In this document: positions 1 through 9,555 of the stretch, in pieces
Layout: the number at the start of each line of letters is the position of its first letter
Position numbering within the stretch: the stretch's first letter is position 1
Assembly (NCBI RefSeq): GCF_014843825.1
Contig: NZ_JHQR01000003.1
Span: 1 to 49,676, forward strand
Direction of reading: 5' to 3'
Origin: Mesorhizobium silamurunense
Lineage (GTDB): Bacteria > Pseudomonadota > Alphaproteobacteria > Rhizobiales > Rhizobiaceae
Length of the DNA stretch: 49,676 nt
Notes under the pieces: generated by a model
Told to the model about the DNA's origin: nothing
What the model saw: only the letters and a program-made list of their open reading frames with translations
Database searches by the model: none
Translations under genes and position numbers: made by a program

Positions 1-2
1 AT

Positions 3-119
3 CCCCGTCCGGCTTTTGCGAAATGCGCAGATGACGGCACCATCGGGTCCGATGTGCTCAAAGCCATCAAACGAAGCATGGCGGCCGAGCACAGCCGGAT
101 GCTGTCGCTCAAAGTACTC
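3..119 (+). pseudogene. Serine recombinase fragment
   Basis: Frame 3 reads DDGTIGSDVLKAIKRSMAAE followed by HSRMLSLKV. This resembles the linker after the catalytic domain of large serine recombinases, where a KR-AMA-EYSR-ELS-KV pattern is typical. There is no start codon in view, the catalytic N-terminus would lie left of the window, and the similarity stops near base 119 although the frame stays open to about 209. I read it as a decayed fragment of a site-specific recombinase, cut off by the tyrosine recombinase remnant that follows in another frame. The call rests on motif memory over about 30 residues, so a chance match is possible. Confidence 0.55.
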
Positions 120-140
120 CGAATTCGCAACTCGCCAATC

Positions 141-643
141 CGTCGGAGCCGAGAAAGACGTTTGTCGGCGTCACAGACTATACCGGCTGCCGGCTCAGCG
201 ATGGGCTAGATCTGACATGCGATAGGCTCATGCTCAACGAGGCCTTCGTCTATTTCGAGGAGACGAAGAACGACGATCCGCGAGGCGCGCACCTCCCGCC
301 GCTGCTAGTGACTGCGCTGGCGAACCACCCGCGAGGGACGGACCGCGGCCGGCAGAAGGTGTTTCGATTCAGGAAAAACGGCCACCTCTATAACCTGCTC
401 AAGAAGGTCAAGCTGGCGGCCGGACCGGATGTCACCTTCGTCACCTTCCACACCTTTTGTCACACCTGGGCGACTTGGATGCGCCGCTATGGCGGGCTCG
501 ATACCCGCGGCCTAGTCGGCACGCGCCGATGGAAGGACATGAAGTCGGCGGCTCGCTACGAGCATGTGGACGTTTCGGTGGAGAGCATGAAGGCCGATCT
601 GCTCCCGACACCAAAACGCAAGGGGAACAAATTCCCCGGATAG
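141..643 (+). pseudogene. Tyrosine recombinase/integrase C-terminal remnant
   Basis: One frame, open from 35 to the stop at 643, carries the catalytic half of a phage-type integrase. The first catalytic arginine region is recognisable (TDYTGCRLSDGLDL), followed by the beta-strand segment (YFEETKNDDP, LPPLLVTALANHP) and the HxxR/Y box. In that box the second catalytic arginine is replaced by cysteine (FHTFCHTWATW), and the usual LGH motif is missing (GTRRWKDM), while ARYEHV keeps the tyrosine. The N-terminal core-binding domain is absent; 230 is only the first ATG inside the frame. I infer an inactive integrase remnant, probably from an element inserted at the same tRNA-Thr hotspot. Confidence 0.7.
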
Positions 644-743
644 TCCACGGATTTCTGTGCCGAGTTGCGCCTTTGTTCGCCACTCGGTGCCAGATTGGCA
701 ACAATGCGCCATCAACTAGCAAGTTGAAAAAATTGGGAAAAAC

Positions 744-770
744 TGGTGCTGCGAGAGAGGATTGAACTCT
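744..770. repeat. Distal att-like copy of the tRNA-Thr 3' end
   Basis: These 27 bases are identical to 20285-20311, which is the CCA end, the acceptor 3' strand and most of the T arm of the minus-strand tRNA-Thr. No other part of the tRNA is present here, since the sequence diverges at 771. A partial tRNA 3' end in the same orientation as an intact tRNA is the classic mark left by tRNA-targeted integration. Confidence 0.85.
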
Positions 771-880
771 AATTAGTATTAATAAAATCAAATACTTACG
801 GCAATATTTGTAACGTTGTGACGACCGACAAAACGGACCGAAAATCGCCTCTAGTATGCGGGCTTTGGCCGGGGCGTTAA

Positions 881-905
881 GCCAAGACCTCCTTGGCCTT
901 TTCTC
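881..905 (+). terminator. Possible weak terminator hairpin
   Basis: GCCAAG at 881-886 pairs with CTTGGC at 892-897 around a 5-base loop, followed by CTTTTCTCGTTC. The stem is short and no intact plus-strand gene precedes it, so it may be a leftover of the recombinase remnant or chance. Nothing else is recognisable between 771 and 985. Confidence 0.25.
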
Positions 906-985
906 GTTCTCTCCTCAAGGCACCAACGCGTTGTGGTGTCGAACGCTTGGATCACTGCGCCGCCAATAGAAGGACCGACAGGCGT

Positions 986-1492
986 TTACGACGATCCGTA
1001 TGCGCCGTGATGATAGATTAATGCCGGGCCAGGCTCTCCGCTCACCACATGCCGGACGCTGCCGAGGATCAGCGCATGGCTGTGGCGAATAATCGTATCC
1101 TCGACCGTGCAGCCGACTGCGGCAAGCGCCCCGTCGAGCGCCAGTGCGCCGCTTGGGAGACTGGACCAGCGAGCTCCCTCGTAACGAGCCGAGCCCTTGA
1201 GGCCACCGCGACCGGCGAAGCGGTCGGCAATCGCGATCTGGTCGGCGCGCAGCACATTCACGCAGAAGTGGCGATGCCGGCTGATGGCTGCCCATGTCGA
1301 CGAGCTCAGGTTGATGCTGACGACCATCACCTCCGGTTCGACCGACAGGGAGTGGGCGGTGGTAACCGTTGCGCCCGTCCGCTCGTCGCCGATACCTGCG
1401 GTGACCACGGACACGGCTCCGGCCAGGTGCCGCATCGCAACTTTAAGAGGGATCCGGGTTTCAACCAGGGGGACGCGTTCCGTCAGTGTCAT
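986..1492 (-). CDS. Flavin reductase family protein
   Basis: A 168-residue protein of the FMN-binding split-barrel flavin reductase family, which uses NAD(P)H to make reduced flavin for two-component monooxygenases. The family pattern is visible as AMRHLAGAVSVVTA, a GATVTTAHSLSVEP segment, MVVSINLSSSTW, FCVNVL and the C-terminal HHGAYG. I chose the ATG at 1492 because the longer frame would overlap the end of the upstream gene, and GAGG lies about 10 bases before this ATG. It is the last gene of the organosulfur operon, 25 bases after the FAD protein. It probably supplies FMNH2 to the SsuD-type or SfnG-type monooxygenases, although the operon already starts with a different FMN reductase. Confidence 0.85.
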   Translation of the reverse strand: MTLTERVPLVETRIPLKVAMRHLAGAVSVVTAGIGDERTGATVTTAHSLSVEPEVMVVSINLSSSTWAAISRHRHFCVNVLRADQIAIADRFAGRGGLKGSARYEGARWSSLPSGALALDGALAAVGCTVEDTIIRHSHALILGSVRHVVSGEPGPALIYHHGAYGSS

Positions 1493-1517
1493 CTCGCTAG
1501 CCTCATCGTTTGCAGCT

Positions 1518-2936
1518 TCACGACGCCTTGCGACGCAACGCGGTTTGGCATCCCAACCATTGGTGAATTTCAGCGGCGATGCGCTCGGCATGCGCGGTGA
1601 CTTCGGGAATTCCCATCAATTCGCCAACGCTGCCGCGCGCCAGTGGCCCGCTGACGAAAATGCTGTCGGTTGGGCGCCCGGATGTGCCGACTGCACGACC
1701 TTGCAGATCGGTCTCCAAGCCAAGACCAATCGGGTCGAGCCGGACTAAGCCAAACTTTCCGAGCGCGGCAATCGCGGTGTTGGTCCGCAAGATATCGGCA
1801 TGCGCCGGCCCGGTCGTCACGATAACGCTCTCGAAAGCCTCGACAACGGGGCTGTGTTGGCCACGCAGCCGCTGCCTGACGCGAATGCGTCCGTCGACCT
1901 GTTCGGCGCCGACAATCGATGCGGCGCGATAGGCAAGCCTCCCCTCGGTTACCCGGCGATCGAGCACGTCCTTGATCTGTGGCGAAATGCGGAAGCGATG
2001 CACATCCCAGAGCGCGCGAAGATGGCGCACCACGCGGCGCTGCTCGGTGAGTGGCAGGGCCTGCCAGATGGCCGGCCCCTGGCGGCGGACGGCATCGAGC
2101 ACCGGATGCCAGTCTTCGCCTCGCTGAGCGGCTGCGGCAACTGCGGTGCGGATGCGCCTGAGTAGCGCTGTGGCGCTACGTGAAGGCAGGTTGGTAAAGT
2201 CGCCCGCCGGATCGGCTTGCTTCACAGCATGGCCGCGCGACCGGTAGCCATGGCGCGAAAGTGCTGTGATGCGGCCGCGATGCCCCTTGCGGTCGAGCGT
2301 CGCAATCACGTCCGCCGACGTCAGTCCGGTGCCGACGACGAGAACATGTTCATCGCTGCCGATCGCTTCCAGCCTCTCGGGATCATAGGGATTGGCTAGC
2401 AACCCGGCTGCGCCGGCCACGGACTGTAGGGGCGAAGGCAAGGCCGGAGGCGGATGCGTCGTCGCAATCACCACGGCGTCGGCAGCGAGAGTCCCGCCCT
2501 CGGCGAGGATCAGGCGGTAGCGCTCGCCGGTGCGGTCGACCGATGCGACGGCAGACCTGACATGGCGGATCGTTTTGCTGAGCAGGAAGGGCTGCAGATG
2601 AGATTCCACATAGCGCCCGAAAACCCGACGCTGCGGGTAGAGCGCTCCATTGGCAGCAATAGCCTCGGCATCGACCACAATGGCGCTGGTCTGCTCCAGC
2701 CAGTCAACAAAGTGGTTGTCCTGACCGGAGATCAGCGTCATCCTCGAGGCTGGCACGTTGATGCGATGCGCCGGATCGACCGTGGAATAGGCTAGGCCAT
2801 AGCCGAGCCCCTCGCGGGGCTCGACGACCACGATATCGGCTGCGCCGGCCGGCAGCTCCCGCGCCAGATGAAACGCGGTTGCCGCACCTGAAAAGCCGCC
2901 TCCGATAATCGCTATTACCGGTTCGCTGGCGCTCAA
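1518..2936 (-). CDS. FAD/NAD(P)-binding protein (NAD_binding_9 type)
   Basis: A 472-residue flavoprotein with an N-terminal Rossmann dinucleotide site ([16 protein letters not shown], residues about 10-25), a [15 protein letters not shown] segment and a second glycine-rich site near residue 200 ([14 protein letters not shown]). This matches the FAD-NAD(P)-binding family seen in many rhizobia, which includes hydroxylase-like enzymes of unsettled substrate. Its start overlaps the stop of the SsuD-type gene by four bases (ATGA), so the two are translationally coupled. Position in the operon suggests a role in handling an organosulfur intermediate or in electron supply. The exact reaction cannot be read from the sequence. 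Confidence 0.8.
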   Translation of the reverse strand: MSASEPVIAIIGGGFSGAATAFHLARELPAGAADIVVVEPREGLGYGLAYSTVDPAHRINVPASRMTLISGQDNHFVDWLEQTSAIVVDAEAIAANGALYPQRRVFGRYVESHLQPFLLSKTIRHVRSAVASVDRTGERYRLILAEGGTLAADAVVIATTHPPPALPSPLQSVAGAAGLLANPYDPERLEAIGSDEHVLVVGTGLTSADVIATLDRKGHRGRITALSRHGYRSRGHAVKQADPAGDFTNLPSRSATALLRRIRTAVAAAAQRGEDWHPVLDAVRRQGPAIWQALPLTEQRRVVRHLRALWDVHRFRISPQIKDVLDRRVTEGRLAYRAASIVGAEQVDGRIRVRQRLRGQHSPVVEAFESVIVTTGPAHADILRTNTAIAALGKFGLVRLDPIGLGLETDLQGRAVGTSGRPTDSIFVSGPLARGSVGELMGIPEVTAHAERIAAEIHQWLGCQTALRRKAS

Positions 2937-4108
2937 GACTGGCTCGCGCGCAGCGCCGACGGCCGATGGTCGCCGGCCACCGTTTCGCCGAAAGGCCCCA
3001 TGTTCACGGCCGTTGTCCGTGTCGAGATTTCATGATCGAGCGGCAATAGGGGCAGCACCAGTTCGCCGAAACGATAGGCCTCCTCCAGATGCGGATAACC
3101 GGACAGGATGAAGGTATCGATGCCGATACGCCGGTATTCATCGATCCGCTCCGCCACGGTAGCCGCATCGCCGACCAGGGCGGTGCCGGCGCCGCCGCGA
3201 ACCAGGCCGACGCCGGCCCACAGGTTCGGACTGATTTCGAGCTTGTCGCGACGGCCGCCATGCAGGCGGCTCATGCGCGACTGGCCGACCGAATCCATGC
3301 GCGCGAAAACCTTCTGCGCCTCGGCTATCGTGTTGTCGTCCAGGCGGCTGATCAGGCGGTCGGCATCGGCCCACGCCTCGTCATTGGTTTCGCGGACGAT
3401 GACATGCAGCCTGATGCCGAAGGTCACCTGGCGCCCGGCTTTCTCGGCGAGACCGCGCACATGATCGAGCTTAGCTGCAACGTCTGCGGGCGGTTCGCCC
3501 CAGGTCAGATATTTGTCGATCTGCTCGGCGGCGACCGCATTCGCCGCCCCCGACGAGCCGCCGAAATAGAGCGGCGGATGTGGCGACTGAACAGGCGGAA
3601 ACAGCAGCCGGCCGTCTTCGATGCGGAAGTGCTTGCCTTCGAAGGCGACAGTCTCGCCGCGCAGCACCGCCTTGTAGATGTCGAGGAATTCCCGCGTCAC
3701 CTCATAGCGCTCGTCATGGCTGAGGAAGATGCCGTCGCCCTTGTTCTCGACCGGATCGCCGCCGGTGACGACGTTGATCAGCAGCCGTCCGCCGGAAATA
3801 CGGTCTAGCGTCGAGGTCATGCGCGCCGCAAGCGTCGGCGACTGTAGGCCCGGGCGGACGGCGACAAGAAAGCGAAGCCGCTGCGTCAGGGGCGCCAGCG
3901 CCGACGCCACGACCCAGCTGTCCTCGCAGCTGCGTCCGGTCGGCAGCAGCGCGCCGTAGTAACCGATGGCATCGGCGGCTTTGGCGACCTGGGTGAGGTA
4001 GGGCAGGTCGACCGCCCTGCCCCCCTCCGAGGTGCCGAGATAGCGGCTGTCGCCATGGGTCGGAAGAAACCACAGGACCTTGATCCTGTCGGGAGTGGCA
4101 ATGCTCAT
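2933..4108 (-). CDS. ssuD: FMNH2-dependent alkanesulfonate monooxygenase (SsuD/MsuD type)
   Basis: A 391-residue luciferase-like monooxygenase, matching the usual SsuD length of 380-390. It desulfonates alkanesulfonates with FMNH2 and O2, releasing sulfite and an aldehyde. SsuD hallmarks include [15 protein letters not shown] at the N-terminus, [20 protein letters not shown] with the conserved cysteine, [21 protein letters not shown], and [21 protein letters not shown] near the C-terminus. The frame is open further upstream, but the ATG at 4108 gives the family N-terminus and lies 31 bases after the SfnB-like gene. Whether methanesulfonate or longer sulfonates are preferred (MsuD or SsuD) cannot be told by eye. 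The usual ssuABC transporter is absent nearby. Confidence 0.92.
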   Translation of the reverse strand: MSIATPDRIKVLWFLPTHGDSRYLGTSEGGRAVDLPYLTQVAKAADAIGYYGALLPTGRSCEDSWVVASALAPLTQRLRFLVAVRPGLQSPTLAARMTSTLDRISGGRLLINVVTGGDPVENKGDGIFLSHDERYEVTREFLDIYKAVLRGETVAFEGKHFRIEDGRLLFPPVQSPHPPLYFGGSSGAANAVAAEQIDKYLTWGEPPADVAAKLDHVRGLAEKAGRQVTFGIRLHVIVRETNDEAWADADRLISRLDDNTIAEAQKVFARMDSVGQSRMSRLHGGRRDKLEISPNLWAGVGLVRGGAGTALVGDAATVAERIDEYRRIGIDTFILSGYPHLEEAYRFGELVLPLLPLDHEISTRTTAVNMGPFGETVAGDHRPSALRASQS

Positions 4109-4139
4109 GAATGGTCCTCTGTGACTTGGCGCGCCTCGC

Positions 4140-5387
4140 TCAGCTCCAGGCATGGAGAGGTGGATTGACGTCGTTGAGGTAGTAGTTGCCGAGGATCGCG
4201 TATTTCCAGCGCACCGGATCGTGTAGCGTGTGGGTGCGGGCGTTGCGCCAGTGCCGGTCGAGATTGTGCTCGGCCAGCGTCGAGCGTGTGCCGGCGAGCT
4301 CGAACAGCTTGTTGGTGGCGTTGATGGCGATCTCAGTGGTGAGGATCTTGGACTCGGCAACCGCGATCTGCGCTTCAGCGACGGGCTTCTCGTTCGGGTC
4401 AGCGACGGCCCGATCGACCGCAAGCCCGGCCTTTTCCAGAACCGCTTCTGCCGCATTGGCCCGCAGGCGCAGGTCGCCGATCGCCTGGATCGTATAAGGA
4501 TCCTGCCAGGCATGATCGACGCCGCTGTCTATCCAGGCGCGCGACTTGGTGCGCACGAAGCTGACAGTCTCGTCGATCGCGGCCTTGGCGATACCGAGAT
4601 CGACGGCCGCCTGAATGATCTGGAAGATGGCCCCGTCAGCCGTCGGCCTGTCGTAACCCTTGAAGCCAGGAACGAGATGCGTTTTCGGCACTTTCACATT
4701 GTCGAGCAAGACCGTGCCGGACAACGTCGTCTTCTGGCCGAAGCTCGACCAGTCGTCGATGACAGTCAGTCCTGGCGCGCCGCGATCGGCGATGGCATAC
4801 CAGGCGCGCCCCTCGTCATCGAGCGCCACGATCGGCACCAGATGGGCAAGCAGAGCACCGCTGGAATAGAATTTCTGACCGTTGACGACGACATGGTCAC
4901 CGGCGTCGACGAACTTGGTCTCGAAGTCGGCCGCCCGCTTGGAGCCGAACTCGGAGAACGCGTTGCCGAAGCGGGTGCCGGACAAAACCTCGGCGAAAAG
5001 CAGATTCTTCTGCGCCTCATCCGAGACGGTGCGGATAGCGGCGACGACGCCAAGATGGTTCTGCGGAATCTGGCCGAGCGACGGATCGGCCGCCGAGATG
5101 ATGGTGATCACTTTCGACAGGGTCACATAGGAGAGCTCCGGCCCGCCATAGGCTTTCGGCACGTTGATCGACCACAGGCCGCTCTGCGAAAACGCATCGA
5201 GCTCTTCTGTCGGCCAGATGCGTTCACGATCCCGCTTGGAGGCATCCCTGGCGAATTGGGCGGCCAGTTTTTCGGCGACAGCGATTGCCTCGGCATCGGT
5301 CTTGATGACATGCGCCTTGGCTGATGGACGCTCGACCGGCGGAACGGCACTGCGGATATCCGACGGCTGCCTGGATTGGATGGTCAT
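4140..5387 (-). CDS. sfnB: SfnB-type sulfur acquisition oxidoreductase (acyl-CoA dehydrogenase fold)
   Basis: A 415-residue flavoprotein of the acyl-CoA dehydrogenase superfamily, closest to SfnB and DszC-like monooxygenases. Visible landmarks are the N-terminal helical domain ([17 protein letters not shown]), [18 protein letters not shown], the [11 protein letters not shown] segment, [19 protein letters not shown], and the C-terminal [20 protein letters not shown] region. SfnB belongs to the dimethylsulfide/dimethylsulfone sulfur-scavenging pathway in Pseudomonas; its exact reaction is not settled. The gene overlaps the upstream livF gene by four bases (ATGA) and precedes the SsuD-type gene, so it is firmly inside the operon. 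Family assignment is strong, the substrate is inferred. Confidence 0.88.
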   Translation of the reverse strand: MTIQSRQPSDIRSAVPPVERPSAKAHVIKTDAEAIAVAEKLAAQFARDASKRDRERIWPTEELDAFSQSGLWSINVPKAYGGPELSYVTLSKVITIISAADPSLGQIPQNHLGVVAAIRTVSDEAQKNLLFAEVLSGTRFGNAFSEFGSKRAADFETKFVDAGDHVVVNGQKFYSSGALLAHLVPIVALDDEGRAWYAIADRGAPGLTVIDDWSSFGQKTTLSGTVLLDNVKVPKTHLVPGFKGYDRPTADGAIFQIIQAAVDLGIAKAAIDETVSFVRTKSRAWIDSGVDHAWQDPYTIQAIGDLRLRANAAEAVLEKAGLAVDRAVADPNEKPVAEAQIAVAESKILTTEIAINATNKLFELAGTRSTLAEHNLDRHWRNARTHTLHDPVRWKYAILGNYYLNDVNPPLHAWS

Positions 5388-6175
5388 GCTGCTGTCTCCT
5401 TGGGAAAATGTTGCGGTGGAAGCGGCGCGCCGCCGAGGTAGTAGGTTTTGATGTCAGCGCGCTGGCGCAGATCGGCAGCCGATCCTTCCAGAACGCTGAC
5501 GCCGTTCTCGAGCACGGTGGCGCGGTCGGCGTATTTCAGCGCGACCGCCGAATTCTGTTCGGCGACAAGGATCGACAGCCCTTCGTCGCGATTGAGCCGC
5601 TTCAAAGCGCTGAAAATCTCCTCGACGATCAGCGGCGCGAGTCCCATCGACGGCTCGTCCAGAACAAAGAGTTTCGGCCGCGACATCAAACCCCGGCCGA
5701 TTGCCGTCATCTGCTGCTCGCCCCCGGAAGTGAGGCCGGAGCGGGTTCGCCGCTTCTCGGCGAGCCTTGGGAAAAGTGAATAGACACGGTCGAGGTCGGC
5801 CTTGACGCCGGCGCGGGAGGACGAGCGTCCGAGCGCGCCGGTGAAGAGGTTCTCCTCTACCGTAAGCGAGCGGAAGCAATGCCGTCCCTCGAGGACCTGA
5901 ACAAGGCCGCTGCGGACGAGATGCGAGAGACTTGCTTTGGAAACATCCGCGCCATCGAAGGTAATCCGACCGGCGGTAATAGTGCCGCGCTCGGCCGGGA
6001 GGAGATTGGATACGGCGCGGAGCAGCGTCGTCTTGCCGGCGCCGTTGGAGCCGAGCAGCGCGACGATCTCGCCCTTCCCAACCGACAGGTCCACGCCGTG
6101 CAGGGCGGCGATGGCGCCGTTGTAGACAGCTTCCACGCTGCTCACCGACAGTATCGGATATTCCGGGCTGGACAT
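5384..6175 (-). CDS. livF: Liv-type ABC transporter ATP-binding protein (LivF)
   Basis: A 263-residue ATPase of the branched-chain amino acid type importers. Walker A is LLGSNGAGKTTLLRA, the signature is TSGGEQQMTAIGRGLM and Walker B is LFVLDEPSMGLAP; the C-terminal VAEQNSAVALKYADRATVLENG is typical of LivF. It is one of two ATPases of the importer whose permeases and binding protein lie just upstream. It is separated from the binding-protein gene by 63 bases holding a strong hairpin, and is coupled to sfnB downstream. The context points to uptake of a sulfur compound rather than leucine; that is inference. Confidence 0.93.
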   Translation of the reverse strand: MSSPEYPILSVSSVEAVYNGAIAALHGVDLSVGKGEIVALLGSNGAGKTTLLRAVSNLLPAERGTITAGRITFDGADVSKASLSHLVRSGLVQVLEGRHCFRSLTVEENLFTGALGRSSSRAGVKADLDRVYSLFPRLAEKRRTRSGLTSGGEQQMTAIGRGLMSRPKLFVLDEPSMGLAPLIVEEIFSALKRLNRDEGLSILVAEQNSAVALKYADRATVLENGVSVLEGSAADLRQRADIKTYYLGGAPLPPQHFPKETAA

Positions 6176-6202
6176 CGATCTCTCCGCTGGGGAAGCTGGA
6201 TG

Positions 6203-6226
6203 GCGGCCGGCCCATGAGCCGGCCGC
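6203..6226 (-). promoter_or_regulatory. Intra-operon hairpin between binding-protein gene and livF
   Basis: GCGGCCGGC at 6203-6211 pairs perfectly with GCCGGCCGC at 6218-6226 around a 6-base loop. It has no T tract on either side. Such a stem directly after a periplasmic binding-protein gene usually protects the upstream mRNA or partly attenuates downstream genes, giving more binding protein than ATPase. That effect is inferred. Confidence 0.6.
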
Positions 6227-6238
6227 GAGGTGCTAAAC

Positions 6239-7570
6239 TCAGTTGCTGACCACCGCGTCTGCATCCTCGGCCGTGCGGATCTTGATGCCGTTCTCCTTGG
6301 CATAGGCCTCGGACGACTTCTCGATGATCGGGCGCAGCAGCTTCCAGTCGGGTGCGATCCAGTCGGAAACGACGTTCCACTTCTTGCCGTCCCACTGCTG
6401 GAAGGTCACGTAGCCGTCACCCTCGTGATTGTCCCAGGAGACGTTGATCGAGTGGAACAGGTCCTTGGCGCCGAGCGCCTCAACGCGCGCCGGATCGAGC
6501 TTGAGGTGCTCGAAGCCCCAGCGCACTTCGTCGCCCGTCAGCGTGCGATTGCCGAACTTCGCCTGCGCGATGCGGACCGCTTCGACATTGAGGATGCCAT
6601 TGACGATGCCGAGATTGTGGTAGACCGAGCCGATGCGGCTCTTGTCCTCGAGATTGCCCTTGCCGGCGCCGTAGACCGTTTTGACGATCTCCTGGACCAC
6701 CGGATACTGCTCGCCCGACGCTTGGGTGGTGATCGCCGTATAGCCCTTGGCGGCATCGCCGGCGGGGATGACGTCCTCTTCCGAATTGGACCAGACATTG
6801 CCGATGATGTGATCGGCGGGGAAGCCGGTCTTCTGCGCGGTCTTCAAGGCGACGGGGTTCATCACGCCCCAGCCGCGCAACACCACATAATCCGGATGCT
6901 CGCGCCGGATCGTGAGCCATTGCGCCTGCTGCTCGTTGCCCGGATGCGGAACCTCGATCTGCGACAGCTCGAAGCCGTATTTCTGCGACAGCAGCTCATA
7001 GATCGGGATCGTCTCCTTGCCATAGGGCGAGCCGTGATAGAGCACCACGATCTTCTTGCCCTTGAGCTTGTCGAGGCCGCCTTCTTTGGAGGCGATGTAG
7101 TTCACGATTCCGGAAGTCTCGCTGTAGGGATTGAGAAGCAGCGGGAAGACGTAGGGGAACACGCGACCGTCCGTGGTGTCGGTGCGGCCGTGGTTGATAG
7201 TGATCAGCGGCACCCTGTCGTCGGTGATGCGATCGATCATGGCATAGGCGATGCCGACCGAGAGCGGGTTCCAGGCGGCGATGCCGGGATTGCTCTTCAG
7301 TCGCTCATAGACCTCGACGCCCTTCTCGACCTCATACTGCGTCTCGCCCTCGCTCCAGGTCAGCTTCACGCCGTTGACGCCGCCGTCGCGGATGTTGATC
7401 AGATTGAGGTAGTCGATGAAACCGCCGAAGAAACCGGTGCCGCCGGCGGCATAGGGGCCGACGCGGTAGCTCTGCAGGGGAAAATACTGTTCGTCGGCGT
7501 GAACCGCCGTCGCGCCGAGCACGAAGGCTGTGGCGATCGCCGCTTTTCGTAGATGACTGAAGAAAGTCAT
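6239..7570 (-). CDS. Liv-type ABC transporter substrate-binding protein
   Basis: A 443-residue periplasmic binding protein of the branched-chain amino acid family (type I fold). The first 24 or so residues form a signal peptide ending near TAVHA. The mature part has GGFIDYLNLINIRDGGVNG and LTWSEGETQYEVEKGVEVYE, then KKIVVLYHGSPYGKETIPIYELL at the domain hinge. The frame runs open to 7942, but the ATG at 7570 is the start that gives a signal peptide, and it lies 47 bases after livM. It determines what the importer takes up. Its placement among sulfone and sulfonate enzymes suggests an organosulfur ligand; no ligand residue can be assigned by eye. Confidence 0.9.
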   Translation of the reverse strand: MTFFSHLRKAAIATAFVLGATAVHADEQYFPLQSYRVGPYAAGGTGFFGGFIDYLNLINIRDGGVNGVKLTWSEGETQYEVEKGVEVYERLKSNPGIAAWNPLSVGIAYAMIDRITDDRVPLITINHGRTDTTDGRVFPYVFPLLLNPYSETSGIVNYIASKEGGLDKLKGKKIVVLYHGSPYGKETIPIYELLSQKYGFELSQIEVPHPGNEQQAQWLTIRREHPDYVVLRGWGVMNPVALKTAQKTGFPADHIIGNVWSNSEEDVIPAGDAAKGYTAITTQASGEQYPVVQEIVKTVYGAGKGNLEDKSRIGSVYHNLGIVNGILNVEAVRIAQAKFGNRTLTGDEVRWGFEHLKLDPARVEALGAKDLFHSINVSWDNHEGDGYVTFQQWDGKKWNVVSDWIAPDWKLLRPIIEKSSEAYAKENGIKIRTAEDADAVVSN

Positions 7571-7617
7571 GGGTTGCGTCTCCTGAGGTTGTGGTCCGTG
7601 AGGATGTCGAGCGGCGC

Positions 7618-8655
7618 TCAGCTGGACCTTGAGCCGATCCGTCGTCTCAGGCGGTCGAAGAGGGCCGACAGCCCGTTCGGCTCCGCGATGAGGAAGATGA
7701 TGATGAGTGCGCCGAGCACGATGCGCTGGCTCATGTCGAGCACGCCCGAATCGAACAGGCCGCCGAACACGAAGGCGCCGAGCCGGGACAGAAAGAGTGG
7801 GAAGACGACGATGAAGGCCGCGCCCAGAAAGGCGCCGCGTATCGAGGCCAGCCCGCCGATGATGATGATGAACAGGATCTGGAACGAGCGGTCGAGATTG
7901 AAGCCGGCCGGCTCGACGGTGCGCAGATAGGTGAAAGCCCACAGCACGCCGGCGACGCCGATGATGAAGGACGAGATGGCGAAGGCCAGCAGTTTGGTCC
8001 GCAGCACCGGAACACCGATCACGCGCGCCGCTGTTTCATTGTCGCGCACGGCGATGAAGTTGCGACCGGTCGCGCTGTTGACGAGACGCCAGACGACAGC
8101 CGTCAGCCCAATGACCGTGGTGACCGAAAGCAGGTAGCGGCCGCTCGCGCTGTCGAGCGAAAATCCGGCGACGGTGAGATGCGGCGCCGAAATCACCCCG
8201 GACGGGTTGTCGTTGGAAAACCAGCCGAACTTGGTCAACGCCCATTGCACGAAGAACTGGGCGGCGAGCGTCGAGACGGCGAGATAGAAGCCGCGCAGTC
8301 GCAGGCTCGGCAAGCCGAACACGACGCCGATGCCAGCGGCCGAGATCCCGGCCAGGATCATGGTCGCAGCCAGCGGCAGTCCTTCGACCCGCAGGTTGAA
8401 ATTATAGGCGGCGAAAGCGCCGACCGCCATGAACGCGGAGGAGCCAAGCGAAAGCTGCCCGCAGTAGCCGGTCAAGAGGTTAAGGCCGACCGCCGCCAGG
8501 CTGAGCGCCAGGAACGGCAGCAGGATTGCCTCGACCAGATAGCTCGACGCGTAGGCGGGGATCAGGCCGTAGGCCACGGCAATCAACGCGGCTGGCAGAG
8601 CTAATTTCTGCCAGTGGATTGGAAGCCTTGCGGCATCGAGCGCTTGCACGGCCAT
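7618..8655 (-). CDS. livM: Liv-type ABC transporter permease (LivM)
   Basis: A 345-residue inner membrane permease with about nine or ten hydrophobic segments. The LivM core is clear: LSLAAVGLNLLTGYCGQLSL followed by GSSAFMAVGAFAAYNF, LPSLRLRGFYLAVSTLA, and the cytoplasmic loop RDNETAARVIGVPVLRTKLLAFAISS that contacts the ATPases. It starts three bases after livH and pairs with it to form the channel. The C-terminus (AEPNGLSALFDRLRRRIG) is of ordinary form. Confidence 0.93.
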   Translation of the reverse strand: MAVQALDAARLPIHWQKLALPAALIAVAYGLIPAYASSYLVEAILLPFLALSLAAVGLNLLTGYCGQLSLGSSAFMAVGAFAAYNFNLRVEGLPLAATMILAGISAAGIGVVFGLPSLRLRGFYLAVSTLAAQFFVQWALTKFGWFSNDNPSGVISAPHLTVAGFSLDSASGRYLLSVTTVIGLTAVVWRLVNSATGRNFIAVRDNETAARVIGVPVLRTKLLAFAISSFIIGVAGVLWAFTYLRTVEPAGFNLDRSFQILFIIIIGGLASIRGAFLGAAFIVVFPLFLSRLGAFVFGGLFDSGVLDMSQRIVLGALIIIFLIAEPNGLSALFDRLRRRIGSRSS

Positions 8656-8658
8656 CGG

Positions 8659-9555
8659 TCAGACCCTTTCGATGGTTTTCTGGCCAAACAGGCCCGAGGG
8701 GCGCACCAGCAGCACGACCAGTGCCAGCGCATAGGCGAACCAGCCTTCGATGCCGCCGCCGACAAACGGGCCGAGATAGACCTCTGCGAGCTTTTCGCTG
8801 GCGCCGACGATGAGGCCGCCGACGATTGCGCCGAGGATGGAATCGAAGCCGCCAAGCACCAGCACCGGCAGCGCCTTCAGCACGATCAGCGACAGCGAGA
8901 ACTGGACACCAAGACGCGCGCCCCACAGCAGCCCTGCGACCAGCGCCACGAACCCCGCAGCCGTCCACACCGTTCCCCATATCCGGGTTAGCCGCAGCCC
9001 GACGGCAAGTGCTGCAAACTGGTCGTCGGCGACAGCGCGGAACGCCAGCCCGATCCGGGTCCAGTAGAAGAATGCGCTCAAGCCGGCCACCATTGCTGCG
9101 GCAATACCCGCGGCGAGAAGATCGAACGACGAGATCAGGATGCCGCCGACCTCGAAAGGCGTGTCGTCGATGCCGAGGTCGAGCCCGTGCACCTGCGTGC
9201 CCCAGGCCAACTGGGCAGCGCCCTCGATGATGTAGGAAAGACCGAGCGTGGCCATGAACAGCGTCATAGGCGAGCGATTGACCAGCGGCCTGAGCACGGT
9301 TCGCTCGATGGTGAAGCCCAGCGCAACCATGACCGCGAAGGTGATGAGAAGCGAGAGCGCAAAGGGGATGCCGCGTTCGACGAGACTGACAAAGGTGAGT
9401 GCCGCGAACAGCACCATCGACCCTTGCGCGAAGTTCAGGACGCCCGAGGTCTTGTAGATCAGCACGAACCCGATGGCGACGAGCGAATACATGACGCCCG
9501 AGAGCAAGCCGCCGACCAGCACTTCGATGGCGAAGAGGAAATCATAGTAGCTCAT
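8659..9555 (-). CDS. livH: Liv-type ABC transporter permease (LivH)
   Basis: A 298-residue membrane permease. It has the LivH N-terminal signature LLSGVMYSLVAIGFVLIYKT and SGVLNFAQGSMVLFAALTFV, a mid segment FRAVADDQFAALAVGLRLTRI that is the ATPase coupling loop, and a final VLLVRPSGLFGQKTIERV. Its start codon overlaps the livG stop by one base (TGATG), so translation is coupled. Together with LivM it forms the translocation pore of the importer in the organosulfur operon. Confidence 0.93.
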   Translation of the reverse strand: MSYYDFLFAIEVLVGGLLSGVMYSLVAIGFVLIYKTSGVLNFAQGSMVLFAALTFVSLVERGIPFALSLLITFAVMVALGFTIERTVLRPLVNRSPMTLFMATLGLSYIIEGAAQLAWGTQVHGLDLGIDDTPFEVGGILISSFDLLAAGIAAAMVAGLSAFFYWTRIGLAFRAVADDQFAALAVGLRLTRIWGTVWTAAGFVALVAGLLWGARLGVQFSLSLIVLKALPVLVLGGFDSILGAIVGGLIVGASEKLAEVYLGPFVGGGIEGWFAYALALVVLLVRPSGLFGQKTIERV

